A program made the position numbers and the translations under genes. Below the pieces are notes generated by a model that was given only the letters and a program-made list of their open reading frames with translations, searched no databases and was not told the origin of the DNA. A stretch of DNA of 5,597 bases from assembly GCA_018648945.1 (NCBI GenBank), contig JABGQJ010000527.1, positions 1-5,597 on the forward strand, in the 5' to 3' direction. Of this stretch, positions 1-5,597 are shown in pieces. The stretch's first letter is position 1. Each line of letters begins with the position of its first letter. This DNA is from Victivallales bacterium (lineage in GTDB: Bacteria; Verrucomicrobiota; Lentisphaeria; Oligosphaerales; Lenti-02).

Positions 1-3000
1 CAGGTCGAGTTCGGCGATCAGCATGAGTACGCGTTCCCCCGGTCTTTCGTCCGGAATCCGGCCCAGGTGGCCGAGAACGAGCGCGTTGGCAGCCGGAACT
101 GGGCCGGGTATGGGGTGGGCATCCTGCGGGTGGGCGGGCCCGGGCGCCGCCAGGAGCTCTGCCTCAGTTACACCCGCGCCACCTTGCACAATGCGCGCGA
201 CGCGCTCTCGCTTGGCTGCTGGGTCGATGGCGTGCCGGTGATGCGGCGTGGCGGCTACGTGATGGGCAAGGCCACGGTCCAATTGCAGTGGGACCGCCCC
301 GAATACCAGGCGCTCAAGACCATGGATTACCCCCACCCGATTGCCCAGTCCGGGCGCTGGGCCTACGACTATGCGCACGGTCCCCTGAGCCAGAACGGAG
401 TCATGGTGGACGAGGTGGCGACTGGTGGCGGTTGGGGAGACAACCGGGGCTACGGCGAAGTGATCACCTTCAAAGGGGGTGAACCAGGGGGCGAACCGGG
501 CTCGGGATTCCAGGTGCTGGATGTGCGGGACCACTACTCATGGGCGCGGATGGACAAGGATGTGCCCGAGTTCCGCCGCACACTGATCGGGGTGGAAGGC
601 CCGGACGGACGCCCGTATGTGCTTGACCTTCTGAAGTTGCACGGTGGCAAACGGCACACCTTCTACCAGAGCGCCTGGGCCGACCGCGTCGCGGCGAATC
701 TGCCGCCGGTTGCCTCGCAGGCCCCGGACTTGGGGCAGGCGTTCTTCGGTGCGGCTCTGCCCAAGGACGATTCCCACTACCGTACGTTCCGTCAGGTTCG
801 CAAGGTGGCCCGGCACGCTCCGCCCGGTGCGACCTGGGATCTCACCTGGCGTGCGAACTTGGCCGCCTACGCCCCGCGCGATCCACGCACCGGCCAGATC
901 GAGCACCCGCTGCCGGCCGGGGTCGGGGATGTGCATCTGCGTCTGATCGGCGTGGATTCGCACGGCGGAGGGACGGAACTGATCTCGGGGCAAGGCCCGT
1001 GGATCGGGCGCATTGCGCAACCTTTGCCAGGCGGGCAGCGGGCGGACGGGAATGTGGCTTTCATGGATGCCCGCGACTTCCTGGTCGAGCGGCGCATCGC
1101 TAGCCTCGGTACGGACATGGCCACGAGCCTGTTCGTCCATATTCTGGAGGGTTATCGCACCGGCGAGACCTCCGCGATCAAGACCGTGACCCCGCTGTCC
1201 GTCACCAGCGTGGACGGGGCCGCCCGCGACACGGTCGCGGTGTCCCTTGCCATGGCTGGTGGCCACACCGACACCGTGCTCTACCAGTCCGCCCCGGGCA
1301 CGGTACGCTTGCCGAATGGGCTCGAAACCGATGCCCGCTATGCGCTGTTGCGCCACAATGCAGCGGGCGAAGTCATCGCTGCCGACGCCTGTCGGGGCAC
1401 CCTCCTCCGCTGCGGCGACTTCAGCGCCACGCTGCCCGGTGATTTCACCGGCACGATTACGGACATGGTCGGAGACCTCACGGGCACCCGACAGGAAAGC
1501 GCGCTGATCATCACGCCGGACCGACCGTGGCCCGCCGGGATCGCCCTCAAGGAGCGGCAACTGCTGGTCCGCTTCGAGAGTTCGCTGCGCACCCCGGGCA
1601 ATGAAGGCTATCGCGTGGAGCGCGTCACGCCGCTTCCGGACGGGCGGGTGCGGGTGGACCTCCAAGATCACGCCCCTTTCGTGACCAGTTGGCACCAAGT
1701 CACCACCCTCCCGGCCGACCGCCCCAACGTCCTGCGGACCAACCGGCCGATGGTCGACCACGGCAACAATCCCTGGTACCACGGGCTCAAGATCTGGTTT
1801 CCCGAACGCGACAAGACCTTCACCATCAAGAACGTGAACCGGGTCGGTGGCGGCTACGGCGGCGACACGCTTGTGGTTCTTGAGGACATCAGCCTGTCCG
1901 AACAGGGCATTCGGCTGGGGGACTGGTACGTCATCTATGGCATCGAGCCGGGGCGCAAGGTGTCGGTGGCGAACGACTTCTCTTGGCGCCGGGAAAGTGG
2001 CGTGGCGTGGACCCAGTATGCGCTGCGCGCGTCCGGCGACGTCACTCTCGCGAGTCCGGTCACTCGGTCATCATTGGCGTATCGGGGAGGGGACGGTGTC
2101 TGTCGCGAGCGCACGGCCGGGAAGCAGACCTTCAGCGCCGCCGAAACCGGTGGCAGGGGGGTGCGGATTCTCAGTGCCAAGCCAGCTTGGCTGGCGCTCG
2201 ACGACACGGAGTCGCCGGAGCTTGTAGTCCTGAACCTGGACGGGCGGGATCTGCGCGATCCAGGCACCCGTGACCTCGGCTGGATCGACCCACCGCAGAA
2301 GCTGGTGTTGCGTTGTCGCGATGCCGCCAACCCCATCGATCTCAAGGGGCTGTCCGTACGGCTGAACGGCGCGCGGTTGGGCGCTGGCAAGGCAGGCGTT
2401 CTCGCGGTGACCCCGGCTGAACGGGACCGCGCCGTCCAGATCGTGGTGGCACTTGACAAGGCCCTGGCCAGTGGGCAGGACCACGCCCGCAAGCACACCA
2501 TCCAGATAGAGGTGGCAGACCGGTCCATTGACCGGCACGTCGAGGTGGTCAGCCTGTCCTTCGTCAACCGCGTGCCCCTGCTGGCCGGAGTGGCCTATCT
2601 GAGCAATCTGCAACCGGCGAAGGCATATGCGCATGGCGGCCTGATTCGCGATCGCGACTATGTGGGACAGGTCGCCGAGATCGCGGGGCACATCTACCCG
2701 AAGTGCCTGACCCTCTGTCCCGAGCGGAATGCGGCAGGCGCCTTCGCGGAAGTCGTCTACCGGCTTCCCGTGGAGAAGCCCCGCACGACGTTCCACGCCG
2801 ACATCGGGATCAGCGACTCCGCCCGCGGACGGGGCAGCGTCGTCTTCCAGGTCCAGACTGGTGCGACCCTTGCCGGCCCCTGGCGGACCCTCTACACGTC
2901 CCCGATCGTGGCCGGCGGGGCCAAACCGATCCCGCTGAAGCTGTCCCTTGGCGATGCCACCTTCCTCCGGCTCCACACCACCGATGGTGGGGACAGTATC

Positions 3001-3042
3001 AACAGCGATCACGCCCTCTGGGGCAACGCCCGGCTGGAGTAA
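1..3042 (+). CDS. Heparinase II/III-like polysaccharide lyase family protein with C-terminal NPCBM domain (5' partial)
   Basis: The frame is open from base 1 to a TAA at 3040-3042, giving 1013 residues with the N-terminus missing. The GTG at 67 is unlikely to be the start, because conserved-looking sequence already precedes it. Residues about 35-230 follow the heparinase II/III beta-sandwich pattern: a GVGILR strand, LHNARDALSLG (62-72), GVPVMRRGGY (77-86), SQNGVMVDE (130-138) and YVLDLLKLHGGKRH (206-219). Residues about 230-735 are further beta-rich sequence, probably the rest of the sandwich plus an unassigned module. Residues about 738-856 look Ig-like (DLGWIDPPQKLVL, then alternating strands). 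Residues about 866-1013 match NPCBM, from YLSNLQP to the diagnostic DGGDSINSDHALWGNARLE ending. The family cleaves acidic glycans by beta-elimination and is normally exported; the helical toroid with the catalytic Tyr would lie upstream of the window. Expected Zn-site ligands look substituted, so activity is uncertain. It converges on the CBM9/TIM-barrel locus. Confidence 0.82.
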   Translation, partial: QVEFGDQHEYAFPRSFVRNPAQVAENERVGSRNWAGYGVGILRVGGPGRRQELCLSYTRATLHNARDALSLGCWVDGVPVMRRGGYVMGKATVQLQWDRPEYQALKTMDYPHPIAQSGRWAYDYAHGPLSQNGVMVDEVATGGGWGDNRGYGEVITFKGGEPGGEPGSGFQVLDVRDHYSWARMDKDVPEFRRTLIGVEGPDGRPYVLDLLKLHGGKRHTFYQSAWADRVAANLPPVASQAPDLGQAFFGAALPKDDSHYRTFRQVRKVARHAPPGATWDLTWRANLAAYAPRDPRTGQIEHPLPAGVGDVHLRLIGVDSHGGGTELISGQGPWIGRIAQPLPGGQRADGNVAFMDARDFLVERRIASLGTDMATSLFVHILEGYRTGETSAIKTVTPLSVTSVDGAARDTVAVSLAMAGGHTDTVLYQSAPGTVRLPNGLETDARYALLRHNAAGEVIAADACRGTLLRCGDFSATLPGDFTGTITDMVGDLTGTRQESALIITPDRPWPAGIALKERQLLVRFESSLRTPGNEGYRVERVTPLPDGRVRVDLQDHAPFVTSWHQVTTLPADRPNVLRTNRPMVDHGNNPWYHGLKIWFPERDKTFTIKNVNRVGGGYGGDTLVVLEDISLSEQGIRLGDWYVIYGIEPGRKVSVANDFSWRRESGVAWTQYALRASGDVTLASPVTRSSLAYRGGDGVCRERTAGKQTFSAAETGGRGVRILSAKPAWLALDDTESPELVVLNLDGRDLRDPGTRDLGWIDPPQKLVLRCRDAANPIDLKGLSVRLNGARLGAGKAGVLAVTPAERDRAVQIVVALDKALASGQDHARKHTIQIEVADRSIDRHVEVVSLSFVNRVPLLAGVAYLSNLQPAKAYAHGGLIRDRDYVGQVAEIAGHIYPKCLTLCPERNAAGAFAEVVYRLPVEKPRTTFHADIGISDSARGRGSVVFQVQTGATLAGPWRTLYTSPIVAGGAKPIPLKLSLGDATFLRLHTTDGGDSINSDHALWGNARLE

Positions 3043-3065
3043 GGGGTGCTCAGCTGGACTTACTC
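3037..3065. terminator. Weak inverted repeat over the convergent gene ends, possible bidirectional terminator
   Basis: GAGTAAG at 3037-3043 is the reverse complement of CTTACTC at 3059-3065, leaving a 15-nt loop. Outside the arms, 3033-3034 can also pair with 3068-3069. The arms are simply the final Glu codon plus TAA of each convergent gene, followed by G. There is no T-tract and the stem is short, so a terminator role is only possible. The whole intergenic space is 17 bp (3043-3059) and holds nothing else. Confidence 0.2.
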
Positions 3066-4511
3066 AGGCTCGTACCCGATGTACTTCACGTCCACCTCGC
3101 CGCCGGTCTTGGGGAACATGAAGTCCCAGATCTCGACCTTCGGTTCGGCGACCTTCTCCGCCAAGGCAGCGAGGAAGCCGATCCAGGGGGATTCCTGAAT
3201 CGCCAAGCGGGCGTTGCCGAAGGGCTGGGCCGCGAAGTAGATCACCTGCCCGGCGCCGACGGCCCGCGAATACGCGGCCGGTTTGCCGTCGGCATAGGAC
3301 GCGAAGATGTGGGCATCGGCGGGAACGGCGATGTCGAAGGCGAGGAGTTTGCCAGCCCCCTTCCGGGCGCGCACTGGGGTGAGTGGCAGCTCAGCCCCCT
3401 TCTTGACGCCCATGAAGCTGTCTGTCACGGTCAGGCTGGTGGCTTCGCGCGGATTGCCGAGGGATCCGCCAAGGAGCTGCTTGCGCACGTCCAGCAGGGA
3501 TGAGCCATCGATGTTCCACCGGCAGGTTTCGGGGTCGGTGAGCACGAGGACGCCGCCCTGTTTGACGTAACTCACGAGCTTCTCGGCGATGGCTCGGCTG
3601 GTGTATTTCAGTTCGGGGACGTAGACGAGCTCGTAGTTCTCGAACCGGTCATTGCCCAGGCGGATGTTGCCGTCGCTGACGAAGCGGAACCACGTGTGGA
3701 GCCGCTCGCCAAGCAAGGTGTAGAGCGTGTACCACGAGTACAGGCTATTGTCGAACGCGCCCCACTTGGCCCGTTGGTCGAAGTAGATGGCCGTGGCGGT
3801 TTTCGCGGGCAGCTTGAGCTTGTTCATCGTGCTCGTGATGCGATTGATCCGCAGCATCTCCTTGTGCGCCGCCGGCAAGGCGACGCGGCTGGGAGGGGTC
3901 CCGCTGTTGTACCAGTAGAACATGGTGGCCCCGGTTTTCAGGGACTGAGACGCCCACTCGCGCGTGTTATCGACCGTGGGACCGCGCCCGTGGTAGATGA
4001 ACATCTGGGGCATGACGCACATCCGCACGCCAGGAACGGCCGTGTCGTGGATCAGCTTGGTGGAGAAGCCGGGGTGGTACAGGGCGCGGTCGCGGCCATA
4101 GGAAGCGAGGGTCGAGGTGGGATAGGGATCGCAACTGACGTAGTCCGTCGCGGTGGAGATGATGGTGAAGTCAGCGTGGGTGGCCCCGGAGACCGTGTTG
4201 TAGTTGATCAGGTACGGCGCGTTGGGGGCGTACTTCCTGCCGATCTCGCGATCGACCTGGCGGACGTCCGCGTACCGTTGGCTCCACCAACTCCAGAAGG
4301 CGATGTGGTGGAACGGCGAGGTGCGCTCACTGCCGTCAGCAGCGAAGCCATCGAAGAGCCCGTAGGTGCCGAAGCCATGGGTCCGCTTGATCTCGGCGTC
4401 CAGCGCGAGCAGTTCCTGCCGCGCTTCCGTGTTGGCGGTGAGGCTGAAGGCCCCAAGGTTGGTGTTGGCTGGTTCGTCCTCGCCGTTCAGCAGAGCGATG
4501 TATGGAATCAC
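3060..4511 (-). CDS. C-terminal half of a TIM-barrel glycoside hydrolase-like protein with beta-galactosidase trimerisation-like domain
   Basis: This is 483 codons ending in TAA, in the same frame as the CBM9 entry and separated from it only by TAG and GGA. Residues 1-235 continue a TIM barrel: IPYIALL strand and NGEDEP motif (9-14), FGTYGLFDGF (47-56), PYLINYN (99-105), DYVSCDPYP (123-131), RMCVMPQMF (163-171) and GATMFYWYNSG (194-204). This resembles GH42-like barrels, with Glu11 or Glu13 as candidate acids. No clear second catalytic Glu is visible, so no substrate or activity is assigned. Residues about 236-345 resemble the GATase-like trimerisation domain of GH42 enzymes (AIYFDQ, ENYELVYVPEL, LVSYVKQGGVLVL). 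Residues about 345-483 include AGQVIYFAAQPFGNARL and a tail of unknown role. The only available early start is GTG at 4511. It has a GGGA touching it and an AAGGA 16 nt upstream, both badly spaced for a ribosome binding site, so independent initiation is doubtful. Confidence 0.78.
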   Translation of the reverse strand: MIPYIALLNGEDEPANTNLGAFSLTANTEARQELLALDAEIKRTHGFGTYGLFDGFAADGSERTSPFHHIAFWSWWSQRYADVRQVDREIGRKYAPNAPYLINYNTVSGATHADFTIISTATDYVSCDPYPTSTLASYGRDRALYHPGFSTKLIHDTAVPGVRMCVMPQMFIYHGRGPTVDNTREWASQSLKTGATMFYWYNSGTPPSRVALPAAHKEMLRINRITSTMNKLKLPAKTATAIYFDQRAKWGAFDNSLYSWYTLYTLLGERLHTWFRFVSDGNIRLGNDRFENYELVYVPELKYTSRAIAEKLVSYVKQGGVLVLTDPETCRWNIDGSSLLDVRKQLLGGSLGNPREATSLTVTDSFMGVKKGAELPLTPVRARKGAGKLLAFDIAVPADAHIFASYADGKPAAYSRAVGAGQVIYFAAQPFGNARLAIQESPWIGFLAALAEKVAEPKVEIWDFMFPKTGGEVDVKYIGYEPE

Positions 4512-4514
4512 TCC

Positions 4515-4517
4515 CTA
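4515..4517 (-). other. In-frame TAG splitting the CBM9/TIM-barrel protein
   Basis: On the minus strand the codons read ACC GCG TAG GGA GTG ATT CCA TAC, i.e. Thr-Ala-stop-Gly-Val-Ile-Pro-Tyr. The upstream and downstream halves share one frame, and together they supply the first and last parts of a single TIM barrel. The interruption sits in a loop between the helix MHEYLERVLKEY and the strand IPYIALL, not at a domain boundary. One substitution would restore a sense codon (for example AAG, CAG, GAG, TGG or TAC). It could be a pseudogene lesion, a base-calling error or a decoded amber codon. Being TAG and not TGA, it is not a selenocysteine site. The sequence is certain; its meaning is not. Confidence 0.85.
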
Positions 4518-5597
4518 CGCGGTGTATTCCTTCAGGACCCGTTCCAGGTACTCGTGCATGACCTTGGCGTGGGCGGGATCGACACCATTGACTCTGGCCT
4601 TGAGCTTGAACTTGGCGCCCGCCTCCGCCGCTATCCGGGAGTGCCAGGAACTGGCGCAATACAGGGGGAAGGTCATGCCGTACTGCTGGTTCAGTCTCTT
4701 CATGCCGCCGAGGGAGATGTCCTTGGGGAAGATCCAAGGCAGCGCCGGGCCAAACATGCCGGCTTCGCCACACTCCTTCCACATCTGTGCCTGTTCGAGC
4801 CGGAAGGACTCCGGCGTGTAGCTGTCCTGCACGTTCTTGGGGTAGGAACTCAGGCTCCTCTCGGCTGCCCAGGAACCGACAATGTAGCCGCCTGGGTGGT
4901 CAGTCAGCAGCTCCTTGAACCGCTCAGTCTTGCGGGCGATCGCCAATGGGTTCTTCATGGGCGGTTCGCGGAACCGGGTGAGCAGCGCCGTGCCGTCGCG
5001 GAAGGCCAGGTAGCCAAACTTGTCAACGTTACTGAACTTCCCTTCGAACTGGTTCCAGTGCAGCAGTTCCTTGGCCGCGCCGTGGCGTTCGCGGGCCAGG
5101 TTCACCCGCCAGGTCTCGCGGGGGGAGGAGCTGAAGTTGCTCCAGGGGATGGCGATCTCGACGATCCAGTGATCCGTCCCCTTGCTGGCGGCGGTCTGCC
5201 ATTGGCCATTCCACTTGCCGTCCGCCCGCCAGGGATCGCCCGGCACGCGCTGGAAGATCCGTCCATCCCACTGGGCCGCTAGGGCGTTGATGATGAACTG
5301 TCGGGCTTGGCCATTCGGGGCTTGAATGAAGATCTCGTTGCAGTCGTTGGTCCACAGGGCACCGTCCCGTTCGGTGACGTCTGCCTTGAGATGCTGCATG
5401 GTGTCTTGATTGCGGAAGGCGATGTAGAGAGCGGTGTCGTCATAGGCCAGCCACGCGGTCGTGAGATCCTTGGCCCGCTTCGCTTCCCGGTTGACGTGGT
5501 AGAACTTCGTCAGCGGCACGGCGGCCTGCCAGCAGGCATCACTGAGCTGGCCATCGATCACGGGTGGCTGCGCCAGCTTCGCCACCGGCAGGGCGTG
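4515..5597 (-). CDS. CBM9-like domain plus N-terminal half of a TIM-barrel glycoside hydrolase-like protein (5' partial, ends at in-frame TAG)
   Basis: The frame is open from the window edge at 5597 to TAG at 4517-4515, giving 360 residues beginning HALPVAKLAQPPVIDG. The GTG at 5585 is not credible as a start, because the CBM9-type opening (PPVIDGQLSDACW, residues 11-23) lies almost at once behind it and a signal peptide would be expected upstream. Residues about 10-202 form a CBM9-like DOMON fold: DDTALYIAF (53-61), LWTNDCNEIFI (81-91), HWIVEIAIPW (143-152), WRVNLARER (163-171) and FGYLAFRDG (194-202). This domain type binds carbohydrate and is usually part of secreted enzymes. Residues about 215-360 (GGYIVGSW, GMFGPALPWIFP, YGMTFPLYCASSW, VMHEYLERVLKEY) look like the first strands and helices of a TIM barrel, which is then cut off. 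The reading frame continues unchanged after the stop into the next entry, so the two are most likely one broken or read-through gene. Confidence 0.8.
   Translation of the reverse strand, partial: HALPVAKLAQPPVIDGQLSDACWQAAVPLTKFYHVNREAKRAKDLTTAWLAYDDTALYIAFRNQDTMQHLKADVTERDGALWTNDCNEIFIQAPNGQARQFIINALAAQWDGRIFQRVPGDPWRADGKWNGQWQTAASKGTDHWIVEIAIPWSNFSSSPRETWRVNLARERHGAAKELLHWNQFEGKFSNVDKFGYLAFRDGTALLTRFREPPMKNPLAIARKTERFKELLTDHPGGYIVGSWAAERSLSSYPKNVQDSYTPESFRLEQAQMWKECGEAGMFGPALPWIFPKDISLGGMKRLNQQYGMTFPLYCASSWHSRIAAEAGAKFKLKARVNGVDPAHAKVMHEYLERVLKEYTA

Noticed and set aside
67..69. GTG as the start of the heparinase-like gene
   Set aside because: The frame is open to base 1, and the family fold requires a large helical domain before this point.
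538..1782. A 414-residue minus-strand open frame antisense to the heparinase-like gene
   Set aside because: It lies wholly inside the heparinase-like coding region, is Arg/Gly/His-rich and has no recognisable motif or ribosome binding site.
2071..3012. A 313-residue minus-strand open frame over the NPCBM end
   Set aside because: The plus strand here carries the strong NPCBM and Ig-like matches; this is a shadow frame.
2703..3503. A 266-residue plus-strand frame crossing the convergent junction
   Set aside because: It overlaps both well-supported genes in a wrong frame, and its composition is Arg/Pro/Ala-rich without domains.
4509..4511. GTG as an independent start of a separate downstream gene
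   Set aside because: The product would begin mid-TIM-barrel, with a GGGA directly touching the start codon and the next purine-rich site 16 nt away. Coupled reinitiation after the TAG cannot be fully excluded, but a split single gene explains the domains better.
4480..4550. Programmed frameshift joining the two minus-strand halves
   Set aside because: Both halves are in the same frame, so no shift is needed; only the TAG separates them.
3696..5282. A 528-residue plus-strand open frame antisense to the CBM9/TIM-barrel locus
   Set aside because: The opposite strand has clear domain matches over the whole length. This frame is low-complexity in Gly, Val, Arg and Ala with no recognisable domain, as expected for an antisense shadow in GC-rich DNA.
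1..5597. tRNA, rRNA, CRISPR, insertion sequence or riboswitch
   Set aside because: The window is filled by coding sequence apart from 17 bp. I saw no repeat arrays, transposase motifs, terminal inverted repeats or structured RNA signatures.

Overview
The window is a GC-rich, almost wholly coding stretch of bacterial DNA holding two large carbohydrate-active loci that converge tail to tail. Both genes run off the window edges, so neither true start codon nor any promoter is visible. The protein types are a very large heparinase II/III-like protein with an NPCBM module, and a CBM9-like module fused to a GH42-like TIM barrel with a trimerisation-like domain. Such architectures are typical of glycan-degrading Planctomycetota, Armatimonadota, Lentisphaerota or Verrucomicrobiota. 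The phylum assignment is inference from architecture and base composition; there is no rRNA or marker gene to fix it.

Plus strand, 1-3042: the C-terminal 1013 residues of a heparinase II/III family protein. The window opens about where the alpha-helical toroid of this family would give way to the beta-sandwich. The order is heparinase-type beta-sandwich, a second long beta-rich region, an Ig-like segment and a C-terminal NPCBM domain. Several histidines and acids expected in the metal/active-site pocket appear to be substituted.

Minus strand, 5597-3060: what reads as one protein of at least 845 codons (CBM9-like domain, TIM barrel, GATase-like/beta-galactosidase trimerisation-like domain, small C-terminal region). 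It is interrupted by a single in-frame TAG at 4517-4515. The codon order there is ...Tyr-Thr-Ala-TAG-Gly-Val-Ile-Pro-Tyr..., with no frameshift. The stop falls inside the TIM barrel, just before the strand leading to the NGEDEP motif. It is therefore a nonsense mutation, a base-call error, or a read-through/recoded amber codon. Two independent genes is the least likely reading.

Only 17 bp separate the two terminal TAA codons. A 7-bp inverted repeat made of both gene ends spans this junction. Together the loci suggest uptake or degradation of an acidic or complex polysaccharide, with a lyase-like protein and a glycosidase-like protein each carrying its own carbohydrate-binding module. No SusC/SusD gene, sulfatase, regulator, RNA gene, mobile element or CRISPR array is visible.
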